Assembly: GCF_014132355.1 (NCBI RefSeq)
Contig: NZ_BLZO01000053.1
Coordinates: 1 to 64,000 of the forward strand
Direction of reading: 5' to 3'
Source: Okeania sp. KiyG1
Lineage (GTDB): Bacteria > Cyanobacteriota > Cyanobacteriia > Cyanobacteriales > Microcoleaceae
Length of the DNA stretch: 64,000 bases
In this document: positions 18,463-27,754 of the stretch, piece by piece
How the letters are laid out: each line of letters starts with the position of its first letter
How positions within the stretch are numbered: the first letter of the stretch is position 1
Notes under the pieces: model-generated
Seen by the model: only the letters and a program-made list of their open reading frames with translations
Told to the model about the DNA's origin: nothing
Database searches by the model: none
Program-made: the position numbers and the translations under genes

Positions 18463-19125
18463 ATGGAAAAAATCAATCAAAATGGTGTAACAGTGTGGTT
18501 TACTGGTTTAAGTTGTGCTGGTAAAACTACTCTGAGTTTAGCTGTGGCAGAAGAGTTGCGATCGCTTGGTTATACGGTAGAAGTTCTTGATAGTACTGTT
18601 GTTCGTCAAGACCTTGGTAAAAGTTTGGGTTTTAGTAAAGTTGACCGAGATGAAAATATCCGCAGAATTGGGTTTTTAGCTCATCTTTTAACTCGTAATG
18701 GTGTGATTGTTTTAGTATCTGCTATTTCTCCTTATAATCAAGTTCGAGCTGAGGTTAGAAAAAGAATTGGTAATTTTATGGAAGTATATGTTAATGCACC
18801 TTTAGAAGTATGCGAAGCACGAGACAAAAAAGGACTTTATCAACTTGCCAGAGCTGGAGGAATTAAAGAATTTACTGGCATTGACTTACCTTATGAAGCA
18901 CCTCCTCATCCTGAAGTTGAATGTCTAACTGATTTAGAAACAGTTGGTGAAAGTAAAGAAAAAGTTATTCTAAAAATGATAAATAATGGTTATTTAAAAC
19001 CTCGTGATTTTTCTCATAGTAGTGCTTATTTTTTGATATTTAAAGGAAGAAGGAAGAGGGAAGAAGAAGCAAGGAGGAAGGAGCTGATTGCTAGTATCAA
19101 TATCTATGGCAATTTCCGGCAATAA
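18463..19125 (+). CDS. cysC: Adenylylsulfate (APS) kinase CysC with abnormal tail
   Basis: It phosphorylates APS to PAPS with ATP in sulfate assimilation. The P-loop is GLSCAGKTT (residues 15-23), with Cys where the family usually has Gly. VLDSTVVRQDLGKSLGFS (41-58) replaces the usual LDGD, and DRDENIRRIGF, NGVIVLVSAISPY and DLETVGESKEKV are typical. The family core ends near residue 178 (KMINNGYL). Residues 179-220 are an extra, charged tail (GRRKREEEARRKE) encoded by GAAGGAA-type repeat DNA (19040-19082). A family 1 repeat ends 12 nt upstream and gives part of the AAAGGA ribosome site. The changed P-loop and LDS motif leave some doubt about activity. Confidence 0.85.
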   Translation: MEKINQNGVTVWFTGLSCAGKTTLSLAVAEELRSLGYTVEVLDSTVVRQDLGKSLGFSKVDRDENIRRIGFLAHLLTRNGVIVLVSAISPYNQVRAEVRKRIGNFMEVYVNAPLEVCEARDKKGLYQLARAGGIKEFTGIDLPYEAPPHPEVECLTDLETVGESKEKVILKMINNGYLKPRDFSHSSAYFLIFKGRRKREEEARRKELIASINIYGNFRQ

Positions 19126-19195
19126 CTGAAAAAAAAAGGGGATTTTTTTGACTTGACAAAAAAAATAATTGATAATCTGCTTGGAGGTGATTTGA

Positions 19196-20431
19196 TTGTA
19201 CGCCAAAAAACTCGAATTAAAACTCAGTAACCAAGAGCGTTCATTTATGGCTCAATGCGCTGGTTATGCTCGTTTCGTTTACAACTATGGCCTCAATATG
19301 GTTAATGGAACTTCTGGCATGACCAAAGTTAACAAACGAGGTCAGAAAGTTACCTTAAGTTACGCATTACGCATTTTAGAAGCTAAAAAAGTCTTTACTA
19401 ACTATGTGAAAAAGCAACCAGAATATGCATGGATCAACAATTATTCCTCTCGCATTTACCAAAGTGCTTTTCAACACCTAGGTGAAGCATTTAAACGGTA
19501 TAAAGAAGGAATCAGTAAGTATCCTAAGTTGAAAAGGAAAAAAGACCGACAATCTTTTACGGTTTATGACGGTAATGGAAAAGTAACTATTAGTCCTGGT
19601 AAAAAAATTAAAATACCAACATTAGGGATTTTTCGATTATGGGAATCAATTCCTTATACCACAGCAAGTCAGACTTTTACTATTAGTAGAACAGGGGAAA
19701 AATGGTTTGTTAGTTTTGGTATTGAAGCTGAGAAGTTGCCAGTTCATCCCCTATTAGATGAGCGACAATACGAAACTTTTGGTATAGATGTTGGGGTTAA
19801 ACAATTTGCAAGTATAGCGAACCAAGAAAAGGGGAATAACGTTGTTGTAAGCCTCCCAGACTCTATAAAACTTGAGCTATTATTGCTGGCTAAGTTTCAA
19901 TGGCGCAATCGGAATAAACAACTAGGAGGTAAAGATAAACCACCTTCAAAAAATGCCATTAAATATTACAAAAAACTCGCGAAGTACCATGGTCGTATTG
20001 CTAATGTGCGTAGAGATTTCATAGAGAAAATTACTACAAAATTAGTGACTCAAATTAAGCATGTCTGCTTAGAGAGTTTAAATGTTAAAGGGATGATGAA
20101 AAATGGTAAGTTGGCAGCGTCTATAGCCCGCCAAGGATTTTATCAATTTAGAGAACGATTGACAACCAAAATCGTAAGCTCTGGTGGGACGGTAGTGCTA
20201 GCCGACCAGTGGTTTCCGTCATCCAAAACTTGTCATAGTTGTGGTTACATTAATCAAGAATTAAAGCTAAAAGACCGCACCTTTGACTGTCCTCACTGTG
20301 GAATAAGAATAGACCGGGACTTGAATGCTGCACTGGTGTTATCTCAGTATGGGGAAGTTAATCAAGAAAATAGGGAAGGCTGTGCCCGAATTTACGCTTG
20401 TGAACTGGAAGAGGGCGGCCTCCCAGGTTGA
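19196..20431 (+). CDS. tnpB: TnpB, IS200/IS605-type RNA-guided nuclease (intact)
   Basis: A 411-residue TnpB. RuvC residues are present: D198 (GIDVG), E293 (LESLNVKGM) and D375 (DRDLNAA). The zinc finger is present (CHSCG at 346-350 and CPHCG at 365-369). The start is TTG at 19196, supported by GGAGGTGA 6 nt upstream. No tnpA lies near, so it is a TnpB-only element. TnpB proteins of this family are RNA-guided DNA nucleases that keep such elements in place by cutting empty sites. The guide scaffold normally overlaps the gene's 3' end and continues downstream, here about 20300-20520. It is on the same strand as cysC, 70 nt after it. Confidence 0.9.
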   Translation: MYAKKLELKLSNQERSFMAQCAGYARFVYNYGLNMVNGTSGMTKVNKRGQKVTLSYALRILEAKKVFTNYVKKQPEYAWINNYSSRIYQSAFQHLGEAFKRYKEGISKYPKLKRKKDRQSFTVYDGNGKVTISPGKKIKIPTLGIFRLWESIPYTTASQTFTISRTGEKWFVSFGIEAEKLPVHPLLDERQYETFGIDVGVKQFASIANQEKGNNVVVSLPDSIKLELLLLAKFQWRNRNKQLGGKDKPPSKNAIKYYKKLAKYHGRIANVRRDFIEKITTKLVTQIKHVCLESLNVKGMMKNGKLAASIARQGFYQFRERLTTKIVSSGGTVVLADQWFPSSKTCHSCGYINQELKLKDRTFDCPHCGIRIDRDLNAALVLSQYGEVNQENREGCARIYACELEEGGLPG

Positions 20432-20520
20432 AGCAAGAAGCAAACATCTAAGACTTGCATTACCAGGTTTTACCGAGTTTTGCTGGAATTGTATAGGTAT
20501 TGTACAGCAGTATCTAGTAG
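20300..20520 (+). ncRNA. Candidate omega RNA / right end of the TnpB element
   Basis: In TnpB elements the guide RNA scaffold covers the last part of tnpB and the right end. Downstream of the stop at 20431, the text GACTTGCATTACCAGGTTTT and CGAGTTTTGCTGGAATTG can form short stems, and TGTATAGGTATTGTACAGCA forms an imperfect hairpin. The end at about 20520 is set by the start of a family 3 repeat at 20522. Placement follows family knowledge; no direct evidence of transcription can be seen. Confidence 0.35.
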
Positions 20521-20521
20521 T

Positions 20522-20731
20522 AGACTGACACATCTAAAATGGTGCATTAGATTCAATTCAAAAGTCATTCATCGAGTGCTAATTGGCGAGGTTTCCTCAG
20601 AATGTAAGACGCACTCAAGACAGTCAAAAGTCAAAAGTAAGAATTTTCAAGTTAAAAACTAATGCACAGTTTTAGCTGTGTCAGTCCACTACTGGAATTT
20701 GTAAGAAGAGGTAATTATTAATTATTAATTG
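20522..20731. repeat. Family 3 repeat (20522-20690) and family 1 tail fragment
   Basis: The inverted ends are GACTGACACATCTAAAATGG and CACAGTTTTAGCTGTGTCAG, each followed by the TGCATTA/TAATGCA block. It lies directly behind the TnpB element. From about 20703 there is only the AGAGGTAATTATTAATTATT tail of a family 1 copy, running up to the stop of the oxygenase gene. Confidence 0.65.
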
Positions 20732-21910
20732 TTAATTATTAATTATTCCATATAACTTCGTTCTCAATCTTTCTAATTCTGCCTCAATAACCTGATTTTG
20801 AGCTTCTGATAATTGAAATTTTGTTTGACAATTATATAACTGACTGCGTAACTTTTCTAATTCTGACTCAACTGTTTGAAGTTGAGGTTTTAATACACTC
20901 AGTTCATCATAAGATTCCATTGCCATAGGTCGTAATTTTTCTAACTCCTCCTGAAATTGTAACAGTTGATATTTTAATCTTTCCACTTCATACTGTTCGG
21001 GATTAACTTCAACTTTCTCTCCATTATAAATATGATCGACGACTTTTCCTGTCATAATATTTCTCACTTCTTTCAGATGAATTCTATGTAAAAATGGGTC
21101 TGAAAGTAAAGGAATATAATACATACAATCAGAGAAATAATAATGTGTTACTTGACTATATCTAGTGCGGTTTTTATCTAAAACTTGACTACCCCCATGT
21201 AGTAAATTTGCAGCCCAAATTAAAGCTTGCCCTTTCTTCACATAAAGTTCTACTTTTTCTAAACCATTATGTTCAATTAATGACTGTAAAAACTCTTCAT
21301 ATATAGGATAAACATCATAAGGCTTATTTTGATAACTACCTGTAATTCCTAAGTCGTTTAAATCAAACATTGGTAATTTATGACTACCAGGATAATAATG
21401 TAGGGGACCGTTATTTGCATCTATATCTTCAAGAGCTACCCAAACTCCACACATAAATCTAGCTGGCATTGAACTAAAATGTATACTGTCACTATGAGTA
21501 GATTGTTGAGTACCAAACTTAAAATTTAGGGTTTGAAATGGGATTGGTTCTCGCTGATAAAGTATTTTTAATAAGTTAAGAATTTTGGGAGAAGTGGCAA
21601 TTTTTTTAACATCTTGATTGAATGTCCAAGCATCTTGAATTCGGTCGTGATAAATCCAAGCTGATTCTACTTTGCCTTTGTCTCCATATATGGGAGTTAA
21701 GTCTTTAACTATTCTGTCTGTAGTTTCTGCAATATTTTCTATGCCTAAGTCGTCTATGATTACATATCCTTGTTCGACAAATTGTTTGACAAGTTTTTTT
21801 GTGTCTTCGTCTAAAGTTAACTGGCTAAAAATTTGTTCAAAAAATGGCGAATCTACCAAAGGTACATTCATCAGAGGAGGAGTAAACTTTTTATCTTTTG
21901 TTTTGCTCAT
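20732..21910 (-). CDS. PhyH-like Fe(II)/2-oxoglutarate dioxygenase with coiled-coil tail
   Basis: A 392-residue protein. Residues 40-295 form a phytanoyl-CoA dioxygenase-type fold: the iron triad is H139/D141 (THSDSIHF) and H238 (NLLHGG), with R248 or R250 (NRTRYSQ) as candidate 2-oxoglutarate anchor. NNGPLHYYPGSHKLP (167-181) is typical. Residues 310-390 form a predicted coiled coil (heptads of Leu/Glu: LQFQEELEKL, VESELEKLRSQL, IEAELERLRTKLYG) that is not part of the family. Such oxygenases hydroxylate small metabolites or lipids; the substrate is unknown. The stand-alone position gives no pathway hint. Confidence 0.8.
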   Translation of the reverse strand: MSKTKDKKFTPPLMNVPLVDSPFFEQIFSQLTLDEDTKKLVKQFVEQGYVIIDDLGIENIAETTDRIVKDLTPIYGDKGKVESAWIYHDRIQDAWTFNQDVKKIATSPKILNLLKILYQREPIPFQTLNFKFGTQQSTHSDSIHFSSMPARFMCGVWVALEDIDANNGPLHYYPGSHKLPMFDLNDLGITGSYQNKPYDVYPIYEEFLQSLIEHNGLEKVELYVKKGQALIWAANLLHGGSQVLDKNRTRYSQVTHYYFSDCMYYIPLLSDPFLHRIHLKEVRNIMTGKVVDHIYNGEKVEVNPEQYEVERLKYQLLQFQEELEKLRPMAMESYDELSVLKPQLQTVESELEKLRSQLYNCQTKFQLSEAQNQVIEAELERLRTKLYGIINN

Positions 21911-22818
21911 AATTTGTAATTGAAGAAGGCAGAAGGCAGAAGGCAGAAGGCAGAAGGCAGAAGGCAGAAGGCAGAAGGGAAAATTGCTTATGGATTCTCA
22001 CCCCAAACAATTTTGAACACCGTGTAGACAGTGGGTTATTAAACCCATAAGGGAAATGATAAATAAGCAAGCAGGAGCAAAAAATTATATATATAGGACT
22101 TACGCAGATACGCTATATATAGTACTTGTAACTATTGTCCAATAGTTACTGGACTCTATACATAGTGTCTTTGCGTAAGTCCTGATATATTAGCTATTTT
22201 AGCCTTTTGATGTATTTCCCTTGTTCTGTATGCTTTTCAGCTATTTTTGCCCTCAAAAATATCAAATTCCCGATATTTAATCTTTTTTTCTACTCTTATA
22301 GAAACCATTTGGAATATTAGCCCGCAGTACGAGTTTTTGGCAAAGGAGGACAGAGTCAGGAGCTAGAGAAATATAATATGAGAAAAAGGTAGAAATTTGC
22401 CTCCATAAATTATATATATAGGACTTACGCAGATACGCTATATATAGTACTTGTAACTATTGTCCAATAGTTACTGGACTCTATACATAGTGTCTTTGCG
22501 TAAGTCCTGATATATTAGCTATTTTAGCCTTTTGATGTATTTCCCTTGTTCTGTATGCTTTTCAGCTATTTTTGCCCTCAAAATATCAAATTCCCGATAT
22601 TTAATCTTTTTTCTACTCTTATAGAAACCATTTGGAATATTAGCCCGCAGTACGAGTTTTTGGCAAAGGAGGACAGAGTCAGGAGCTAGAGAAATATAAT
22701 ATGAGAAAAAGGTAGAAATTTGCCTCCATCTCCCCACATTCCCCTCCTGGGAGAGGTTAGGGGTGGGTACCAACACTCCTCACACTCCCCACACTCCCTG
22801 CTCCCTTTCAGTGAACTA
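21911..22818. repeat. 325-bp tandem duplication (22083-22405 and 22406-22727) with family 4 elements
   Basis: Heptamer tract GAAGGCA (21925-21978) comes first. Then two copies of a 325-bp block follow (GGACTTACGC at 22096 and 22421). They are almost identical; the second copy has lost single bases in an A-run and a T-run. Each copy carries a family 4 element (CAGGACTTACGCA-like ends TAGGACTTACGCAGA and TTTGCGTAAGTCCTGA). The first junction repeats AAATTATATATATAGGACTT. A minus-strand frame of 85 codons crosses the second copy, but I do not trust it. Confidence 0.8.
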
Positions 22819-23937
22819 TTATTCCTCAAATTGCAAAAGGTCTTTCACAAATTCTTGATCGAAAATCTTTTTAGGTCTTAATACTAGCAAAACCCGTCCG
22901 AGCAAAGGTGTATTAGGTAATTCATCAAACCACTGCATCTCTATCTTCCCAGCTTGGTCTAATATAAAATAACCATCCTCATGCCATTCACGTTGAGACC
23001 TATCTATAATTAACAAAACTTCTTCAGTTTCTCCTGGTATTGGAGTAGGTAAGCGATCGCTATTTTCAATCACTGCTACAGGATCTTCTGCTTGCATAAC
23101 AACTCGCCATCCAGGTATCCCTACCCAAGCACCTGTTCCACCAGCAAATTTTACTATTCCATGAGACCCCACCTCCTCAACTATAGGTACAGCTTTTAAA
23201 TCTTCCGTATTCAGCGGTAATTTTCCCACCACTGGTAAAACACGGGGCAATTCTTCTTCTGACTCCATTCGATAAATTGGCAAACGGGGTGCTGGTCTCT
23301 GGGAAACAATAGTAAAATCAGTCAGTAATTGTTCAAGTTGTTTTCTGGCCGCTTGAGAATCAGCTAATTTAAGACCTTTGGCAATGAGACGAGACCGATG
23401 TTGTAAGTCGTTTTGCTGCCTAGCTAGTTTCCAACATTGATAGGCTACTATATCTCCAGGGCGATCGGAAAATCCTTCTGGTATAGTTTTCATCCGAGCA
23501 AATTCCTTCATGGCCTTTGCTAAGTCTTTAGCATCGTCAACATCAAGATTATGCTCAACTATAAACTTAGTTGCTATAACTCTTTGCTCTTGAGTTAAAA
23601 TTCTCAATTCGTAAAGAATATCACTACCCGATCTCTCAAAGCGCGATAAAAAATCTGTTTCACTTTGTGAGTTCACATTTTTTTCAGTTTTGGCATTGAC
23701 AATACTGGTATATACTTGAGAACCCACTATCACCTGATTTTGCTGTACAGGTTCAAACCCTGTTGCTTCAAATATTTGCTGAGAAGTATATCCAGCTTTT
23801 TGTAGTTTTGCACAAGCTTGTCCCCACTCTACCCAATTACTTTCTTTGCGACGTAGCAAACCAATTAAGTTTTCTATCTCTACTGGGTTTGTTGATTTTT
23901 CTTGAGAGTTGGGGGAATTTTCTGGTGTTTCGATCAT
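22819..23937 (-). CDS. raf1: RuBisCO accumulation factor 1 (Raf1)
   Basis: A 372-residue match to cyanobacterial Raf1, the chaperone dimer that brackets RbcL dimers during RuBisCO assembly in the cytosol. The N-terminal helical domain is seen as LIGLLRRKESNWVEWGQACA (about 24-43), YTSQQIFEATGFEP, ILYELRILTQEQR and MKTIPEGFSDRPGDIVAYQCW. The C-terminal beta domain has YRMESEEELPRVLPV, GIPGWRVVMQAEDPVAVIEN and REWHEDGYFILDQ. Length and order are as expected. The start is the ATG at 23937. It is single, with no rbc gene nearby. Confidence 0.92.
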   Translation of the reverse strand: MIETPENSPNSQEKSTNPVEIENLIGLLRRKESNWVEWGQACAKLQKAGYTSQQIFEATGFEPVQQNQVIVGSQVYTSIVNAKTEKNVNSQSETDFLSRFERSGSDILYELRILTQEQRVIATKFIVEHNLDVDDAKDLAKAMKEFARMKTIPEGFSDRPGDIVAYQCWKLARQQNDLQHRSRLIAKGLKLADSQAARKQLEQLLTDFTIVSQRPAPRLPIYRMESEEELPRVLPVVGKLPLNTEDLKAVPIVEEVGSHGIVKFAGGTGAWVGIPGWRVVMQAEDPVAVIENSDRLPTPIPGETEEVLLIIDRSQREWHEDGYFILDQAGKIEMQWFDELPNTPLLGRVLLVLRPKKIFDQEFVKDLLQFEE

Positions 23938-24463
23938 AGTTGAGGGCGCACTTTTTTTACTTTAAATGAATGGATAAGCCTTTGACCATGCTACCTAAAA
24001 ATATATCAGCTAGAGATACAAGGCCATAAATTAATTTATTTCTGAGATATAGCAGTAGTCAGTAGTCAGTAGTCAGTAGTCAGTAGTCAGTAGTGAGAAT
24101 TTACAAGAAAAACTCTTGTCATTATTGAATTTGAATTCTGATAGAATGTCCTAAAAGTTGTGGCTACTTCCATACAACATCATAAATCCATACAACACCA
24201 TAAATAAAGTGGAATAATTTCTGGTTATAAAAGAGACATCTCCAGAAAATAAACTTGCCCTTTATTTAGCATAAACTAGAACTGTAAAATTTGTTCACAA
24301 AATCATTTTCTATACCTTTTTCCTTAAAATTTATTGTCTTTTTCCATATTAGGTGTTCCCTGTGCCCTACTTTTACAAAAAGTCTATATCTTTTTCTCCA
24401 AATGCCTAAGGTTTCGGTTGAATACTGACAATTAAAGATAGACGGTTGTTAGATAATAACGTA
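23938..24463. repeat. Spacer with (CAGTAGT)n heptamer array
   Basis: About six copies of CAGTAGT lie at 24053-24094. The remaining 370 bp is AT-rich with no gene or clear structure. Confidence 0.6.
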
Positions 24464-26150
24464 TTGACTACTCCCGGGACTCAAGTCACGGGGAAACAAG
24501 CGCAGATACTACGCAACAGGATAAATCCGTGTTGCTACGTTTCTTCTTAGCTGACCAAAGATATACTCTTTGGGGACAATTTCCGCGGTGCCCCTACACA
24601 GTTGGCTTAAGTAGGGGCGAACGGCCGTTCGCCCCTACAGCTTTGTGGCTTACTTTTGCAATTATATTTGCAGCCCCATTACAGTCTGCATTCACACACC
24701 AATTATTACCTGTTCTATACAAACCACGCTTTGTTCTTTTTCCTGTTTCGCTGCGCGACATGAAAAGCGTTTGCGTAGCATTCCGTAGGAAAGCTTGTCT
24801 GAAAGACTTAGGTTTCCAATCATTGGGTTTCTCACCATAAATAGGCAGATCGTCACTATCTAAAAACGAAGGGGCGAATGCCATTCGCCCCTACAAGTAT
24901 AACTTTCTTCGGTTTCTATCAATATTATTCCATATTCATCACACAACTGAGATATTCTTTCTTTCAGTCTAGCTGTGGGAATTGGTACAAATTATGAATT
25001 ACTTTTATGACCTAATTCTATTTCATTTTTATGACCTTTATTCCAACTAAAAACAATTGTACCGAGCTGATTTTTTAAACAATGATTAATTACTATTCTG
25101 GCTGCTTTATTTATACCCAAATCGCATTTGGCGGTTATGCTTTTCAGTAATGGCAGCTAGTTTATTTGACCAAAATCCAGTCGGTTGATTTTCCTTAATA
25201 GTTGATATCTGTTTGTTGTACCAACCCACCCCTATCCTCCCGGGATGGGAACTAAAGGGGTGGGTGTTTACCATCTACTATCCGCGCTAGTACCTACATT
25301 AGATACACAGGTCAACCAGTTATTTAAACCATGGTCAATTCCTAATACATCATCTTGATTTAATAGAGGTTTAACTACTACTTCTTTTTTATAGACAAAT
25401 TCTTGGGTAAAGCATCTATTTCTCGGTAATATTCTCAGTTCTTTGAGATTATAAAATGCTAGATTACTAGGTATGGGAATTAAAAAGCTATCTACTCCAA
25501 ACCAGCGTTTACAGGTATTCCCTAATGGTACTCTGATTTGATTATCTTTAAGTTTTAATGCTTGCTTGGGATAACTAACTGTAGCCATTCCCCCTTTTTT
25601 TCTATAGTTAGGAATCCTTGGTCTGTCTGATATTTTTCCTGAACTATAGGCAATAATAAGACCATCCTGAAGACCTAAATGATTCCCCTACAGTTCTCAA
25701 GATTTGTTGTGCTGCAAGAGAGATGTAGAACTTTATAGTGATTGTTCTTTTTGTATACCAATTCTTGCGTCATACTTGCCAATGCCTTTTTGAGACTTAA
25801 AATATAGTTGTCTGGCATAATATATTCCCATGTTAGTGAGCTTGTGAAACTGTTCACATAAGAATGTTAAGATAGCAATTAATTCAGAATTTTGAGCAAC
25901 TAAAACTTGCTGACAAGAGTACATTTGAAACGGGTGGAACGAAAACTTATTGTCGATCATAGTAACAGAGGAAAACTTTAGTTGTCTAGTCCAAACGACT
26001 ACCTTGTTTTCATCCCCTCGGTTCAAACACGGGGGCCTTCAACGTGGCTTTTCGGTCAAATAAAATACTTCGGATTAAAATCCGACTCCTCGCCTTTGAT
26101 CCATCGCTTAAAAGACGATGGCTTTCATGCTCCTGTGTTATTTAGGTCAA
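24464..26150 (-). mobile_element. Decayed TnpB element with inserted palindromes
   Basis: The right end (minus strand, CCGGGAGTAGTCAA at about 24464) and candidate guide region (24464-24600) are followed by the tnpB remnant and by a hairpin-rich repeat (26050-26150) also present at 39022. Within the element are a 28-nt perfect palindrome at 24611-24638, a 21-nt one at 24871-24891, a GTTTGCGTAGCATTCC insertion near 24768-24795, and a CCACCCCTATCCTCCCGGGA insertion near 25224-25270. No transposase tnpA is present. Confidence 0.7.
24594..26026 (-). pseudogene. tnpB: tnpB remnant (multiple shifts and insertions)
   Basis: Pieces in order on the minus strand recall a TnpB. The N-terminal piece is MNRGDENKVVVWTRQLKFSS (26026) and LTNMGIYYARQLYFK, followed by a shifted NYILSLKKA/ELVYKKNNHYK. 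The middle piece is SYPKQALKLKDNQIRVPLGN and DVLGIDHGLNNWLTCVSNVG (first RuvC Asp). The C-terminal piece is KRTKRGLYRTGNNWCVNADC and NGAANII. The segments lie in different frames and short repeats separate them, for example AFLRNATQTLFMSRSE at the place where a plain Gly/Ser link is expected. The gene is dead. Confidence 0.8.
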
Positions 26151-26662
26151 GTAGTATTTGATAGATAAATGCCCGATCGCAAAACAGCGCCACAATCTGT
26201 TAATATTATCACTTGGTGAACATTAAACAAATTGCTTGTTAATGCTGGCTGATGGGACTTGGGCTTTTCATGTATCTGATATAGTTAAGACTGGATAAGA
26301 TATTCAAGAATTTAGAATTTAGAATTTAGAATTTAGAATTTAGAATTGCCTCTCCTTTAAAACGGATAGCATTGACTAATCATGAAATTTTTTCTTCTCT
26401 TGGTCGATTGGATATGGCGCAGGTTTCGAGCCATCCCACCCTACGGAAGCTCCGCTACGACCGCTTTTATCCCCTTAAAAGGGGAGGCTTCATACCACAA
26501 TTTTTCGGTAAAATTAAAAGGAAATTCTTAAGCATCCAATCAAATCAGCTTTGAGTTTAAGGTATTGTTGCCATAAATTAATTTTTGAAAGTGTGGGGAA
26601 GATGTCGAAAATTAAATTAGTATTATGTTATTTCGGGGTTACAATTGCAGAGGTTTGTTTGA
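26050..26662. repeat. Hairpin repeat (26059-26150), spacer, family 1 reverse copy (26303-26511)
   Basis: The first block (GGTCAAATAAAATACTTCGG ... ATCGCTTAAAAGACGATGGC) recurs at 39022-39115. The family 1 copy at 26303-26511 carries the internal cassette TCTTGGTCGATTGGATATGG ... CGACCGCTTTTAT. The last 150 bp precede the REC-GAF gene and show no repeat. Confidence 0.6.
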
Positions 26663-27601
26663 ATGGAAGCAATTCCTCAACAGTTAGATAGCATAAAAAG
26701 CCAACTGATGAGCTTAACTAGAAGAAAAAAGCCTAAAATGCTAGTGGTAGATGATGAACCAGATAACCTGGACTTGCTCTACCGCACCTTTAGACGAGAT
26801 TTTAGCGTACTAAAAGCTGAAAGTGGGATTGAGGCTTTGGAAATTTTGGCATCGGAAGGAGAGGTGGCTGTCATTATCTCCGATCAACGAATGCCAGAAA
26901 TGAAGGGTACAGAATTTTTAAGTAAAACATTGCCCCAGTTTCCTAATACTATCAGAATTATTCTGACAGGATTTACTGATATTGAAGATTTGGTGGAAGC
27001 GATTAATTCTGGACAAGTACATAAGTATATTACTAAGCCTTGGGACCCTAATGAACTAAAAAGAGTTGTACAAAAAGCAGCAAATACTTATGAACTTTTG
27101 AATCATCGTACTGAAGAATTGCTGAAAGCTCAAACTCAATTGGAATTGTTGAACAATGTGGTTAATATCTCTCAAAATTCTGAGAGAATAGAGCAAGCTC
27201 TAGAGGAAATTGCGTCTGTCTACAGAAAGGCTTTTTCTTGTGATGTATGTATTTTGCAATTGATTGAGGATAATGCTCAAACTTCAATTGAAGGAGTTAG
27301 TAGTAGTTTGGGTAAGGTGGACAATTGGTTAGCTGACGATCCTCTGGCAATTGAAGCGATCGCCTCTCAAAAATTACAAGCAGCTCTAGATGTATCAGCA
27401 GATAAGGAGCTTTCTAGTATGGCAAATTATCAAACTTTAGGAATAAATACTCATATTGTCATGCCAATTTCCTATCGGCAAAAACTTATGGCCTTGATAT
27501 CCTTACAATGGCAGCAACCGAGTAAAATACGTCCAGAAGAACTTGATACAATTAATATCTGTACTCAACTACTGGCATTGACTTTAAATAGTTTTGCATA
27601 G
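26663..27601 (+). CDS. Response regulator: REC domain, coiled coil, GAF-like domain
   Basis: A 312-residue protein. The receiver domain covers about residues 25-140 with D30/D31, phospho-acceptor D74 (IISDQRMP), T102 (ILTGFTD) and K125 (ITKPW). The ISDQRMP/LTGF text is typical of regulators of RpfG/hydrogenase type. A helix (140-180) connects to a GAF-like domain (about 180-312, ALEEIASVYRKAFSCDVCIL, MPISYRQKLMALISLQW). There is no DNA-binding or HD-GYP output, so it probably signals through partner proteins. There is no kinase neighbour. Confidence 0.85.
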   Translation: MEAIPQQLDSIKSQLMSLTRRKKPKMLVVDDEPDNLDLLYRTFRRDFSVLKAESGIEALEILASEGEVAVIISDQRMPEMKGTEFLSKTLPQFPNTIRIILTGFTDIEDLVEAINSGQVHKYITKPWDPNELKRVVQKAANTYELLNHRTEELLKAQTQLELLNNVVNISQNSERIEQALEEIASVYRKAFSCDVCILQLIEDNAQTSIEGVSSSLGKVDNWLADDPLAIEAIASQKLQAALDVSADKELSSMANYQTLGINTHIVMPISYRQKLMALISLQWQQPSKIRPEELDTINICTQLLALTLNSFA

Positions 27602-27754
27602 CTTCAGGCATACTTTAATGAAGTCAGAAGTTTTTTTGTAACGGGGATGCGTGAGCAACCCAATTATTTTGATAACTTTTGCACTTAACATAGCTGCCTC
27701 CTGCAATCAGCAAAAGTCTCTATAAACTTACTATCAAAATGAAAACTGCTACTT

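Noticed and set aside
22519-22776. 85-codon minus-strand frame in the 325-bp duplication
   Set aside because: Its start is in a G/C-rich dispersed text, the sister copy has frame-breaking gaps, and no family is recognised.
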